Source: an uncultured Oscillospiraceae bacterium
GTDB lineage: Bacteria > Bacillota > Clostridia > Oscillospirales > Ruminococcaceae
DNA length: 64,000 bases
Direction of reading: 5' to 3'
NCBI GenBank assembly: GCA_910586535.1
Contig: CAJUHS010000009.1
Coordinates: 41,580 to 105,579 of the forward strand
How positions within the stretch are numbered: position 1 is the stretch's first letter; each line of letters opens with the position of its first letter. This document shows positions 1-8,677 of this stretch, piece after piece. The translations under genes and the position numbers were made by a program. Under the pieces are notes generated by a model that worked only from the letters and a program-made list of their open reading frames with translations, did not search any database and was not told the origin of the DNA.

Positions 1-284
1 TATTTCTGAAATATAAATCCAATCTTGCTGTTTCTTATTTTTGTCATTTTTGCGTCGTTCATTTTGTGTATCGCTTCGCCGTCGAGAAAATAATCGCCGC
101 TGTCGAAGCCGTCCATACAGCCGATAACATTCATCAGGGTGGACTTTCCCGAACCGGACGGTCCCAGAACCGCAAGAAATTCTCCATTTTTTACAGTAAG
201 TGAAATTCCTTTCAAAACTTCAAGCAAACTGTCGCCTATAGGATAAGACTTGCGTATATTTTTTATCTCAATTACATTTTCCAT
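1..284 (-). CDS. ABC transporter ATP-binding protein, MacB/LolD type (3' end outside window)
   Basis: Partial gene: the start is inside (ATG at 284, preceded by an AAAGGG ribosome site) but it runs off the left edge after about 94 codons. The Walker A motif GPSGSGKST is present, followed by LMNVIGCMD and a QK Q-loop just before the edge, as in LolD/MacB-type ATPases that power lipoprotein and antimicrobial-peptide exporters. It is the fourth gene of a leftward operon after the adaptor, permease and lipoprotein genes, 14 bp after the lipoprotein stop, so it most likely energises that permease. The signature and Walker B motifs lie outside the window. Confidence 0.9.
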   Translation of the reverse strand, partial: MENVIEIKNIRKSYPIGDSLLEVLKGISLTVKNGEFLAVLGPSGSGKSTLMNVIGCMDGFDSGDYFLDGEAIHKMNDAKMTKIRNSKIGFIFQK

Positions 285-298
285 ATGTATTTTTCCCT

Positions 299-874
299 TT
301 ACAGAATTTCAGCCGATACCGTATATCCGTCGGAATTTAGCGTCAACCGAATTGTCATACCTGCCGAAATAGCCGAGTAATCGTTATTCCGCCCGCTTGC
401 GCCGCTTACGTTCATTCCTACGGGAATTATATATGTGCCTGTTTCGCCGTTTTTCTTAACTGAAACGGAAGATTTTCTTCCGCCGCGTTTAAATTCAGGC
501 CCCTCGCCGCTATCCATATTATGTAAATCTCTGCTATCAGGCATTTGCGGCATATCTCCGTCTTGGCTCATTTGAGGTGCTTCTCCGTTTTTTGTATCAA
601 ACTGTGGCTTTTCTTTGTTCTGCGGCATTTCCTGCATATCTTTTTCTGTGCTGTTTTCGACCGACTCTCCCAAAGCAAGAGTGACCTCGTTTCCGACGAT
701 CTGAGTTACCTCGCCGACGATCTGAGTATCGCCCTCCTGCATAATATATTCGGTAACGGCTGTATTATCGGTCATATTTTCCCGCGGAATGCCCGAATTT
801 TTTCCGTCCTTTTCACAGCCTGACAAAACTGTAATACACGCAATAATAAGCGGCGTTAAAAATATTTTTTTCAT
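299..874 (-). CDS. Putative lipoprotein, Met/Gln/Pro-rich, in efflux operon
   Basis: A 191-residue protein with a lipoprotein signal (hydrophobic stretch ending in the lipobox LSGC, Cys20), so probably tethered to the outer face of the membrane. The middle (about residues 75-130) is low complexity, rich in Met, Gln, Pro, Asp and Gly with repeated PQM-type motifs; the C-terminal 55 residues look like a small beta domain (GTYIIPVGM, SAGMTIRLTL). I do not recognise the family. AAAGGAG precedes the ATG. It lies between the permease and ATPase genes of a MacAB-like exporter, so an accessory role in that exporter is inferred from position and from the similar Met/Gly/Pro-rich insert in the permease. 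Confidence 0.75.
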   Translation of the reverse strand: MKKIFLTPLIIACITVLSGCEKDGKNSGIPRENMTDNTAVTEYIMQEGDTQIVGEVTQIVGNEVTLALGESVENSTEKDMQEMPQNKEKPQFDTKNGEAPQMSQDGDMPQMPDSRDLHNMDSGEGPEFKRGGRKSSVSVKKNGETGTYIIPVGMNVSGASGRNNDYSAISAGMTIRLTLNSDGYTVSAEIL

Positions 875-893
875 AATATAATTCTCCTTTCAA

Positions 894-2198
894 TCAGTCC
901 TGCGAAAGCGCTTTTATGGGAGTAAGTCCCGACGCCTTGAACGCAGGGTAAAAACCGAAAATCGTTCCCGTAGCGACCGCAAAAATCAGCGCAAGTATCC
1001 CTCCGAGGACAACAGGCTCGCAGCGCATACCGAAAAACTCCACCGCGGGAATAAGTGCAAAACCAAGCGCTACCCCTACAATTCCGCCGAAAAGCGAAAT
1101 GAAATTTGCCTCCATTAAAAATTCAAGCAATATTTCAACCTTGCGGCTTCCCAAAGCTTTCATCAGACCGATCTCCTGCGTGCGCTCTTTTACCGTTACA
1201 AAAAGCACGTTCATAATTCCTATGCCGCCGACTACGAAAACAATGGCGGCAACTGCGATAAGCAGCATTGACAAAGTGTTTGCCGATTTTGAAGCGGCTT
1301 CCATTTTGCTTCCGGCGTCGCTTATAGTGAACATCGCGTTCGGATGATTTTCATTGAGAAGCACTTCGATATTTGTCATAACGTTTTCCACCTCACCTAC
1401 GTCGGAGGCGACAACGGTTATCTGCGGTGCAATATCGTTGCCGAATACGTATTTTTCAGCGGTACTGTAGGGCAGAAAGATCGCTTCATCAGGACTTATT
1501 CCGGACGATACCGTACCCATTGAGGATAGCACTCCCGCCACAGAGTAATTTTTGCCCTCTATAGTTATTATCTCGTCAGTTGCCAGATATGCAGAACCGA
1601 AAATATCCTGCGCTGTTTTATATCCGAGGACGGCTATCTTCTCCTTATCCTCAACATCATATTCAGTAAAAAAATCTCCGTAAAGAATTTCAAGATTGCT
1701 TATTGACGCATAATCAGGCTGAACGCCCGCTACCGTAAAGCTTGTTTCCTCGTCAAGCTCGCCGCCGTCCACAAGACCGCTGCCGCTTGCAAGCAGGGAC
1801 GCGCTTTCAATGTTCGGTACAAGAGCAAGTATATCCTCCACATCATCTTCGGTCAAGGCTTCGCCCCCGGCAGCCATCTGCGGACCTCCCTTGCCCGATG
1901 CTCTTCCTCTTCCGAGTCCGCTCGGCATACCGCCGCCAAAATTCGGCGCGCCGCTGTTTCCTCCTCCCATAAACTGCTCCATCATCGAATCCGCGGACAT
2001 ACCCTCGGTTATCTCGATAGCTCCCGCGTTTAAATTTTTAAACTGGTCGGCAACGTCAAGCTTTCCGCCCTGTCCTATGGCGATTACCAGCACGATAGTG
2101 GCAGAGCCCACTACAATACCCAAAGATGTGAGCATACCCTTGGATTTGTTAGAAAGAATATTTATCAGAACCATTCTTAAAAGCTCGGTAAACCTCAT
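894..2198 (-). CDS. MacB-type ABC transporter permease (FtsX-like)
   Basis: 434 residues with the MacB plan: TM1 near residues 15-45 (ILSNKSKGMLTSLGIVVGSATIVLV), a large extracytoplasmic domain (about 50-300), then three TM helices (about 310-425) with the FtsX motif VKERTQEIGLMKALGSRK. The extracytoplasmic domain carries an unusual Gly/Met/Pro-rich insertion at about 70-108. Unlike Gram-negative MacB it lacks a fused ATPase, which is the separate gene at 1-284. The ATG at 2198 overlaps the adaptor stop as ATGA, so the two are translationally coupled. Substrate unknown; peptides or macrolide-like compounds are typical of the family. Confidence 0.9.
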   Translation of the reverse strand: MRFTELLRMVLINILSNKSKGMLTSLGIVVGSATIVLVIAIGQGGKLDVADQFKNLNAGAIEITEGMSADSMMEQFMGGGNSGAPNFGGGMPSGLGRGRASGKGGPQMAAGGEALTEDDVEDILALVPNIESASLLASGSGLVDGGELDEETSFTVAGVQPDYASISNLEILYGDFFTEYDVEDKEKIAVLGYKTAQDIFGSAYLATDEIITIEGKNYSVAGVLSSMGTVSSGISPDEAIFLPYSTAEKYVFGNDIAPQITVVASDVGEVENVMTNIEVLLNENHPNAMFTISDAGSKMEAASKSANTLSMLLIAVAAIVFVVGGIGIMNVLFVTVKERTQEIGLMKALGSRKVEILLEFLMEANFISLFGGIVGVALGFALIPAVEFFGMRCEPVVLGGILALIFAVATGTIFGFYPAFKASGLTPIKALSQD

Positions 2199-4240
2199 TT
2201 GCTTTTCACCGCGCTTTCTGCAAGTACCTTGTCGCCTGCCGAAAGTCCGCTGATTATCTCAACGTATCTTCCGTCGGAAAATCCCGTAATAACTTCCTTT
2301 TCCGTTACCTCGCCGTCTGCTCCGTAAACAAGTACCGATGAAACGCCGCCGCTTTTATAATTTACTGCCTGCACGTTCACGTAGACAACATCGCTGACTC
2401 TTTTTTGCAAAAATGTAACGTCGCAGGTCATTCCCTCGTATATTTTAACGTTTTCGCTCGGATAGATTTTTACCGAAACAGCATATGAAACAGATCCGCT
2501 TGAACGGGACGGCTCTACGGCAATGGTGTCGATCTCTCCGTCAACGTTCATACCATCGTAAGCTGACAGCGATACCGACGAAGCCTGACCAACGGTCAGC
2601 GTGGAAATATCGTCCTCCGAAACCGAAACAGAAACGTAAACCTCAGATGAATCCATTAGTGAAGCAACGGTTTGATTTTCCATTATAGTGTCACCCGCGG
2701 AAATATTTAAAGACGAAACATAACCGCTGCAATCGGCATAAATAAAAATTCCATCGCCCATATCCTCAAGCAAGGTGTTATATTCTTTTTCAAGATTATT
2801 GCAATTCTCCCGCTTTTCTTCAATGTCGCTGTTGATTTGTTCAACAGTCTGATTATATATTTCCGCAGCGGTGGAAGCTCCAAGAACAGAGCCGTTCAGC
2901 GTCTGTTCCGCAGAAAGCATAGAGCCGTCCAAATTCGTTTCCAGCTTTTTAAGCTCGTATTCCGCGCTTTCTATTTGAGATTTCAAGTCGGATATCCTTT
3001 CCGAAATATCCTCGCTGTCCATATTGCCGTAAAGCTCGGTATAATCGGAATTATAGTCATCAAATTCGGTTTTATACTTACTCATTTCCTTTGAATATTC
3101 ATCAATTTTTTCTGAATATTCCTCCATCATTTCCTTATATTCATTTACCTTGTTTTCTGCGGCTTTAACCTTATTTTCGCGTATTTCTTTCCTTTGCAGG
3201 ATAGTCGCGTATTTTGATTTTGCCGAACTTTCGTAAGCGTTATACGCTTCATTATAAGCGTCAACTGCATCGTCGTATTTCTCCTGTGCGGATTTAAGAG
3301 TATTATTTGAATTCTGCGACGCTGTGCCTGACGAATTTTGATTATCTCCCTGCTGCGTACCTGTTTCCGTTGAATATATTTCCGAATTTGAAAAGGCTTG
3401 CCTGCTTTGCGCTTTTTCCAGAGCCTTTTTAGCTTCAGTCATGGCTTCCTGCGTCTGCTGTATATTTTCCTGCATTTTTACCAGTTCATTGTACTCGTCT
3501 TCAACGCTTTCAACGTAATCGTTATAATCCCCCGTAACATCTTCAAGCTCTTTTTCATATTCCTTAAGCGTTTTTTCGTATCCCTCATATGTATCTTTAA
3601 GGCTTTCGTACGTATCTTCGTATTCACTGTAGGTCTTATCGTATTCCGTATATTTTTTGTTATCGTCGGAGTATGTTTCTTCCAAAGCTTCATACTCCGA
3701 AAGTTCCTTTTTCAATGTCTCAATATTTTTTTTCGCGGCTGAAATATCGCTTTGTATCTTTGCTACAGACAAATTATATGTTTCTTGTGCGGAACTGCTT
3801 TCCAAAAGATTTGATTCATATGTATCTTTTGCCTGTGCAAGCTTTGTCCTGCTTTCGGTAACAGCCGATTCAAGCTCCAGTCTTGCCGCGGAAAGCTTTG
3901 TTTCATACTGCTTTTTTATTTCGTCAGTATCTTCTGTGGAAAGCTTCGCGATTTTATCGCCATTTTTGACCTCCGATCCGACTTTGACATAAACCTCCTC
4001 AACCTCTGCGCTTACGGGAAAAGAAAGATATGAACGCTTTACCGATGCGGTGCCGCTTTCGGAAATGCCTACGGTAATATCGTCTTCCACCGCTGTATAT
4101 TCGCGGTAAGTCGACTCTCCGTCCCACATATCAGCATTTTTGCCGCCGATAGCAAAAGCAGCTCCGCAGCAAGCTCCCGCCGCCGCAATAATACATATTA
4201 CCGAGATGATGACCTTTTTAACTTTAGACATTTTTTTCAT
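2195..4240 (-). CDS. Membrane-fusion (MacA/HlyD-type) efflux adaptor with very long coiled coil
   Basis: 681 residues from the ATG at 4240, which has AGGAG 8 nt upstream; an upstream TTG (4258) is in frame but lacks a site. N-terminal TM helix (about 9-30), lipoyl-like half (SAEVEEVYVKVGSEVKNGDKIAKL), a predicted coiled-coil hairpin over about residues 95-490 dominated by Glu, Lys, Tyr and Asp, the second lipoyl half (GYVSSLNISAGDTI), then beta-barrel and membrane-proximal domains (MTCDVTF, ISGLSAGDKVL). Typical MacA/HlyD adaptors are about 350-400 residues, so the hairpin is roughly three times longer than usual. First gene of the exporter operon, preceded by OmpR-type repeat boxes. Confidence 0.88.
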   Translation of the reverse strand: MKKMSKVKKVIISVICIIAAAGACCGAAFAIGGKNADMWDGESTYREYTAVEDDITVGISESGTASVKRSYLSFPVSAEVEEVYVKVGSEVKNGDKIAKLSTEDTDEIKKQYETKLSAARLELESAVTESRTKLAQAKDTYESNLLESSSAQETYNLSVAKIQSDISAAKKNIETLKKELSEYEALEETYSDDNKKYTEYDKTYSEYEDTYESLKDTYEGYEKTLKEYEKELEDVTGDYNDYVESVEDEYNELVKMQENIQQTQEAMTEAKKALEKAQSRQAFSNSEIYSTETGTQQGDNQNSSGTASQNSNNTLKSAQEKYDDAVDAYNEAYNAYESSAKSKYATILQRKEIRENKVKAAENKVNEYKEMMEEYSEKIDEYSKEMSKYKTEFDDYNSDYTELYGNMDSEDISERISDLKSQIESAEYELKKLETNLDGSMLSAEQTLNGSVLGASTAAEIYNQTVEQINSDIEEKRENCNNLEKEYNTLLEDMGDGIFIYADCSGYVSSLNISAGDTIMENQTVASLMDSSEVYVSVSVSEDDISTLTVGQASSVSLSAYDGMNVDGEIDTIAVEPSRSSGSVSYAVSVKIYPSENVKIYEGMTCDVTFLQKRVSDVVYVNVQAVNYKSGGVSSVLVYGADGEVTEKEVITGFSDGRYVEIISGLSAGDKVLAESAVKSK

Positions 4241-4297
4241 ATCAACAACTCCTATCAAAAATTAACCGTTTTATCAAAAAAATGATAATATATTAAA

Positions 4298-4315
4298 ATT
4301 AACTCAACATTAACT
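4298..4315. promoter_or_regulatory. Direct-repeat response-regulator box upstream of efflux operon
   Basis: ATTAACT occurs twice with an 11-bp period (4298 and 4309), the spacing typical of OmpR/PhoB-family dimer sites. A related triplet with the same period precedes the neighbouring response-regulator gene, so this is a likely binding site for that regulator. Confidence 0.5.
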
Positions 4316-4394
4316 TAGGGAGCATTCAAATGAAAGTCTTGTGAAAACTGTGACAAAACAGCAAAAATTACCGTAAAATTTTTGTACGGCAAAC

Positions 4395-4435
4395 AAAAAA
4401 GGAGCTGCTGCGCTTCTGCAGCAGCTCCTTTTTCA
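4395..4435 (-). terminator. Intrinsic terminator after histidine kinase
   Basis: A 10-bp perfect GC-rich stem (GGAGCTGCTG 4401-4410 with CAGCAGCTCC 4419-4428), 8-nt loop, flanked by A6 and T5 so it works in both directions. It directly follows the kinase stop codon and separates the regulatory genes from the efflux operon promoter. Confidence 0.85.
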
Positions 4436-5476
4436 AGCTGAGAGTACAACTTCAAATACTGTGCCGTTTTCTCCGCTTTCCAAAAGCTTGACTTTACCCT
4501 TATGAAGCTCCATTATTTCTTTGACAATGGACAAGCCCAGTCCGTTTCCCTTAGTTGTTCTGGAGAAGTCCCCCTGATAGAATTTCTCAAAAATATGCGG
4601 CGACTTATCAGGCGTAATATATGCTCCGTAATTTTTGACCTTTACCGAAACCTCCGCCTCGTTTTCATCTATCTGTATTGCTACCTTTCCTTTTTCACCG
4701 GAAAATTTAATCGCATTGTCAATAAGATTTATCCAAACCTGTTCAAGCATTTCCCTGTTTGCATTAATAAAAATATCTTTATCCTCAAAGGTAAAATCTA
4801 TATTTTTCGTATGCCATTTGCTGTCAAGCATTGCAATTACAAGACGTATCTGCTCGCTTACATTGAAGCGCGTTTTATCCGTCAAGATCGTTTGCTGTTC
4901 CAATCTGGACAGATTGAGTATACTTGACGAAAGCTCCGCAAGCCTTTCCGATTCATCAATAATAATATTGAGATATTCACTTTTTTCCTCCGCAGTCAAA
5001 TCATCATTTTTAAGCATTTTTGCAAAGCCGCGCAGGGAAACAATCGGCGTTTTAAATTCGTGTGAAAAATTATTTACAAAATCGCTTTTGAGCATTTCAA
5101 CGCTGCCAAGTTCTTCTGCCATATGATTAAATCGTTCGCCAAGCTGTTTAAATTCTTCCATACCGTTTAAACTGACCCTTACCGAATAATCACCCTCTGC
5201 AATTTTATCAGCAGCTTTTTCAAGCGTTCGTATTGGTTTAATAAACATATAGCTAAACACAAAAGTAAATGCCGCGCCGATACTCAAACTTATAATGACA
5301 AGCATAAAAAGAGACGTTCTTTTATGATGTCCGGCTACAGGACGTATACCAAGTTCGTGCATTATGAAAAAATTTATAAACGAAAAGACCGTAGGTAAAA
5401 TTAAAATGAAAAATACCACTATCGCAAATACAGCCGTAAGCCTGACTTTTTTTATGGATCTTTTAGTGTCTATCAT
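4433..5476 (-). CDS. Sensor histidine kinase
   Basis: 347 residues: TM helices at about 12-36 and 50-73 with a very short extracytoplasmic loop, HAMP (about 73-125), HisKA with the phospho-acceptor in NNFSHEFKTPI (His near 139), and HATPase_c with the N box (NLIDNAIKFS), a G1 region without the canonical DxGxG (DKSPHIFEKFYQ) and G2 (GNGLGLSIVKEIMELHKG). The minimal sensor loop resembles intramembrane-sensing kinases that respond to envelope stress or antimicrobial peptides. The gene overlaps the response regulator by 14 bp, and the pair precedes a MacAB-type exporter, which is its probable target. Confidence 0.92.
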   Translation of the reverse strand: MIDTKRSIKKVRLTAVFAIVVFFILILPTVFSFINFFIMHELGIRPVAGHHKRTSLFMLVIISLSIGAAFTFVFSYMFIKPIRTLEKAADKIAEGDYSVRVSLNGMEEFKQLGERFNHMAEELGSVEMLKSDFVNNFSHEFKTPIVSLRGFAKMLKNDDLTAEEKSEYLNIIIDESERLAELSSSILNLSRLEQQTILTDKTRFNVSEQIRLVIAMLDSKWHTKNIDFTFEDKDIFINANREMLEQVWINLIDNAIKFSGEKGKVAIQIDENEAEVSVKVKNYGAYITPDKSPHIFEKFYQGDFSRTTKGNGLGLSIVKEIMELHKGKVKLLESGENGTVFEVVLSA

Positions 5477-6146
5477 TTTTTATCACCGCTTTATACCCTA
5501 TTCCTCTTATTGAAATAATCTCAAATTCCTGCCATTCCCCAAATTTTTTTCGCAGTCTGTTTATGTGAACGTTTATAGTGGTGTCCGAACTTTCTGAATC
5601 CATACCCCAAATCTCGTCCATAAGCTGTATGCGTGTGAAAATTTTATCCGGATATGACAGCAGCTTATACAGCAGATAAAATTCCTTCTGCGGAAGCGTT
5701 TGAGTTATACCGTTTTTTAAAATCGTCAAAGAATCGTAATCCAGTGAAACACTGCCAATATTCAGCTTGTGCTCGTTTGCAATTTGAGAACGTCTGAGTA
5801 AAGCCTTTATTCGCAGTAACATTTCCTCTTCATTCACAGGTTTGACCATATAATCGTCAGTTCCAGCAATAAACCCCTTGCATTTTTCTTCGGGAAGCTG
5901 CTTTGCCGTGACCATTAAAATAGGCGTATTATTTTTAACGCTTCGCAGGTGTTCTGTAAATTCATAACCGTCCATAACCGGCATCATAACATCCAAAACG
6001 ATCAGATCAATATGCTGCTTGTCTATAATTTCAAAAGCGTCCAAACCGTTTTCGGCCTGAAATGTTTTATATCCGCTGCGCGTCAGCACCGCTTTCATCA
6101 ATCGCAGAGTGTTTTTATCATCCTCAACAATAAGTATCTGAAACAT
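5463..6146 (-). CDS. OmpR-family response regulator
   Basis: About 227 residues. Receiver domain with the acidic pair in VEDD, phospho-acceptor Asp in LIVLDVMMP, and the conserved Lys in DDYMVKPV; C-terminal winged helix with NVHINRLRKKF and IRGIGYK. The start MFQILIVEDD (ATG at 6146, GGATGGGG upstream) fits the family; an in-frame ATG at 6158 is possible. The wing motif predicts binding to 11-bp-phased direct repeats, and such repeats lie upstream of this gene and of the efflux operon, suggesting autoregulation and control of the exporter. Confidence 0.93.
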   Translation of the reverse strand: MFQILIVEDDKNTLRLMKAVLTRSGYKTFQAENGLDAFEIIDKQHIDLIVLDVMMPVMDGYEFTEHLRSVKNNTPILMVTAKQLPEEKCKGFIAGTDDYMVKPVNEEEMLLRIKALLRRSQIANEHKLNIGSVSLDYDSLTILKNGITQTLPQKEFYLLYKLLSYPDKIFTRIQLMDEIWGMDSESSDTTINVHINRLRKKFGEWQEFEIISIRGIGYKAVIKNDRH

Positions 6147-6194
6147 AACCGTCCCCATCCAATTTTAAAGTACATTTAATTATAACACAAAATA

Positions 6195-6223
6195 ATAAAC
6201 TGAAAATAAACTAAAAATTAAGG
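6195..6223. promoter_or_regulatory. Triple direct repeat, likely autoregulatory response-regulator site
   Basis: ATAAACT (6195), ATAAACT (6206) and ATTAAGG (6217) are spaced exactly 11 bp apart, about 50 bp upstream of the response-regulator start. They match the ATTAACT repeats at 4298 and 4309. Confidence 0.5.
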
Positions 6224-6393
6224 TTATTTCTTTTCAAAGGATAAGTAAATCAGTTATTTTTTTAGTTTTCCAGATAATATATACTAAAAATATTATTTTA
6301 CAAAATTTTATCAAAACTAATTTTTAATTTATAGATTTACAATATAAGTGCAACAACAGAAAAAATAAAGACGGAAAATTACAGATAAAAGGC

Positions 6394-6477
6394 CGTATCT
6401 TCGCATTAGCTTCAGTACATTTGGGTTCTTTCCTGTCGCGACCTATCCGATGGCGTTTATGCAGCAGCGAAGATACG
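6394..6477. other. Long inverted repeat, possible structured RNA
   Basis: CGTATCTTCGC (6394-6404) and GCGAAGATACG (6467-6477) form a perfect 11-bp stem closing a 62-nt loop that holds shorter pairings such as GTCGCGAC. It lies in the 420-bp spacer between two divergent genes; nothing else was found in that spacer apart from the promoter at 6489 and the repeat boxes at 6195. Read leftward it is followed by GGCCTTTT, a weak terminator tail. I could not match it to a known RNA family; strand and function are unknown. Confidence 0.4.
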
Positions 6478-6488
6478 CCGTACGGCAA

Positions 6489-6517
6489 TTGACAAGTTCT
6501 CTTTTTTTATGTATAAT
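6489..6517 (+). promoter_or_regulatory. Consensus sigma-A promoter of the ABC-F gene
   Basis: TTGACA (6489-6494), a 17-bp spacer and TATAAT (6512-6517): a perfect vegetative promoter, 51 bp before the ABC-F start. Confidence 0.85.
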
Positions 6518-6567
6518 TAAAATAGATTTTTACTTGCAGAATCATATAAGAAAAGGAACATCATAAA

Positions 6568-8526
6568 ATGGTCATTTCACTTGAAAATATAAGCAAATTC
6601 TATAACGGGAATCAGGTTCTGAAAAACATAGCTCTGACTATTGAGGATAACGACCGCATTGGTCTTATAGGCATAAACGGCTGCGGTAAATCGACACTAT
6701 TAAAAATCATAACCGGACGAGAAGAACCCGAAACCCAACCTGAGCCTTATATTGCACGTATCGCAATTACCAAGGGAACAACAATCGGATTCTTGGAACA
6801 AAATTCGGGACTTGACAGAAGCAGTACCATCATTGAGGAAATGCGATCCGTTTTTTCAGAGCTGCTTAAAATTTCGGAACGTCTGCGGGAGCTTGAAAAG
6901 CTTATGGCAGAAAGCACCGAGCAGGACGGACACAACGAAGCGGCTGCTGCGGAGTACGCGCAAAAAACCGCATATTTTGAAGCAAACGACGGCTACCTTA
7001 TAAACGTAAATATTACAAAGGTTTTGAACGGAATGGGCTTTCCGCCCGAAACCTACGGCAGAGTGATATCTACCCTCAGCGGCGGAGAAAAGACCCGCCT
7101 TGCTCTGGCTAAGCTGCTGCTGGAAAATCCGAAGCTGCTTATTCTCGACGAGCCGACAAATCACCTTGATTTCACTACGATAATGTGGCTTGAGGATTAT
7201 TTGCAGGACTACAAGGGCGCTCTGCTTATCGTCTCACACGACAGGTACTTTCTGGATAAGCTCACGACTTCCACATGCGAGATAGAACGAGGCAATTTGA
7301 AACGCTACAAGGGAAATTATTCTGCATTTGCAGTACAAAAACAAGCAGACGTTACCCGCCAGCTTAAAGAATACGAAGCTCAGCAGGAAGAGATTGCCAA
7401 GCTTCAGGAATTTGTGGACAAAAATCTAGCACGCGCGTCCACGTCAAATATGGCAAAAAGCCGAATTAAAAAGCTTGAGGCTATGGAAATTATCGAAAAA
7501 CCTGTGCTGTATGAAAAATCTGCAAAAATAAAGTTTGAGTACGACCTTACCCCTCCCATTGATCTGCTGACAGTAAAAAACATTGATGTTTCGGTAGGCA
7601 GCGGAACTGATCGAAAAACTCTTGTGGATTCTCTCTCGTTTGAGGTAAAACGCGGAGAAAAATTGGGCATTATCGGTTCCAACGGAATAGGCAAGTCAAC
7701 TCTGCTGAAAATTATACAGCGTAAACTTCCCTGCTCTCACGGTCTAATAGAGTGGACAAAAAATGTGAGGATATCCTATTTCGATCAGGAAAACGCTCAG
7801 CTCGACCTGCGTAAAACAGTTATGGACGAAGTTCACTCCCGCTATAGGACAATGTCCGACAGGGAGATACGATCCCTTCTGGGATGCGTAAGACTTGTTG
7901 GGGAAAACGTATTTAAACAGGTAGGAGTGATAAGCGGCGGAGAACGCGCCAAGCTTTGCTTTGCGATCATGATGCTTGAGAGGGGCAACGTGCTTATTCT
8001 TGACGAACCCACGAACCACTTGGACATTGACACAAAAGAAGTTCTTGAGCAGGCTCTCTGCGAATTTGACGGCACCATAATTTTTGTTTCCCACGATCGA
8101 TATCTGCTTAATAAGCTTGCAACGAGAATTATTGAAATTACTGAAAATTCCGTGGAGAGCTACAAAGGAGGATTTGACGATTATCTTGCGGCAAAGCATA
8201 AAAAAGAAGCCGCCGAACAGCAGCTTATTGAACTTGAAAAGCAAGAAAAGGCAAAGCAGCTTGCAGAGGAAAAAAACGTTAAAGCGTACCGCACCAAGGA
8301 ACAACGGGCTGCTGACGCGAAAAAGCGAAACAGAATCAAAGAGCTTGAAAACGATATAGCACAATTTGAACGTGAAATGGAAATTATCCAGCAGGAACTT
8401 GCCGATCCAAACGTGTGTTCAGATTATCAGCTCATGCAGGAAAAATGCGCGGCTCTTGAAGATATGAAAAAGCTTTGCTCCGACTGTGAGGAAGAATGGC
8501 TCACTCTTTCAGAAGAATTGGGATAA
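6568..8526 (+). CDS. ABC-F family ATPase (ribosome-associated translation factor)
   Basis: 652 residues, two ABC cassettes in one chain and no TM helices, the ABC-F plan. Walker A GINGCGKST (35-43) and signature LSGGEKTR with Walker B LLILDEPTNHLD in the first; GSNGIGKST, SGGERAK and VLILDEPTNHLDID in the second. The linker between them (about 240-310) is the P-site tRNA interaction motif, and a C-terminal coiled coil (about 545-645) resembles Uup/YdiF types. ABC-F proteins bind the ribosomal E site; some give antibiotic resistance, others resolve stalled ribosomes. The subtype cannot be fixed by reading. AAAAGGAAC lies upstream of the ATG. Confidence 0.93.
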   Translation: MVISLENISKFYNGNQVLKNIALTIEDNDRIGLIGINGCGKSTLLKIITGREEPETQPEPYIARIAITKGTTIGFLEQNSGLDRSSTIIEEMRSVFSELLKISERLRELEKLMAESTEQDGHNEAAAAEYAQKTAYFEANDGYLINVNITKVLNGMGFPPETYGRVISTLSGGEKTRLALAKLLLENPKLLILDEPTNHLDFTTIMWLEDYLQDYKGALLIVSHDRYFLDKLTTSTCEIERGNLKRYKGNYSAFAVQKQADVTRQLKEYEAQQEEIAKLQEFVDKNLARASTSNMAKSRIKKLEAMEIIEKPVLYEKSAKIKFEYDLTPPIDLLTVKNIDVSVGSGTDRKTLVDSLSFEVKRGEKLGIIGSNGIGKSTLLKIIQRKLPCSHGLIEWTKNVRISYFDQENAQLDLRKTVMDEVHSRYRTMSDREIRSLLGCVRLVGENVFKQVGVISGGERAKLCFAIMMLERGNVLILDEPTNHLDIDTKEVLEQALCEFDGTIIFVSHDRYLLNKLATRIIEITENSVESYKGGFDDYLAAKHKKEAAEQQLIELEKQEKAKQLAEEKNVKAYRTKEQRAADAKKRNRIKELENDIAQFEREMEIIQQELADPNVCSDYQLMQEKCAALEDMKKLCSDCEEEWLTLSEELG

Positions 8527-8600
8527 TTTTTATAACAGGAAAAGCACTGCAGCTGCACCGGCATATATTTTTTAAACAGCAAGTCTGATACTTCTTGCCG

Positions 8601-8653
8601 TTAGGGCGTGCTGACGTTATCCAAAATGTTCGGATAACGTCAGCACGCCCTAA
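8601..8653. repeat. 22-bp perfect inverted repeat (MITE-like end pair)
   Basis: A perfect 22-bp stem (8601-8622 with 8632-8653) around a 9-nt loop, between the convergent ABC-F and GH5 genes. Its arm contains AGGGCGTGCTGAC, which recurs at 12868-12880 (inverted) and in degenerate form at 12751 and 16102. It may also serve as a bidirectional terminator, although no long T-tract follows. Confidence 0.7.
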
Positions 8654-8677
8654 GTTTATAATAAAACTATAAAACCG

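Noticed and set aside
3398..3992. Long open frames on the plus strand across the adaptor gene
   Set aside because: They mirror the low-complexity Glu/Lys/Tyr coiled coil and have no ribosome sites.
6394..6477. SRP RNA, 6S RNA or a known riboswitch
   Set aside because: None of the conserved motifs I know (for example the SRP GGAA tetraloop with AGCAGC) is present in the right order; left as an unassigned structure.
8601..8653. Plain terminator only
   Set aside because: It lacks a T-tract, and its arm sequence recurs in other spacers, so it is treated as a repeat that may also terminate.
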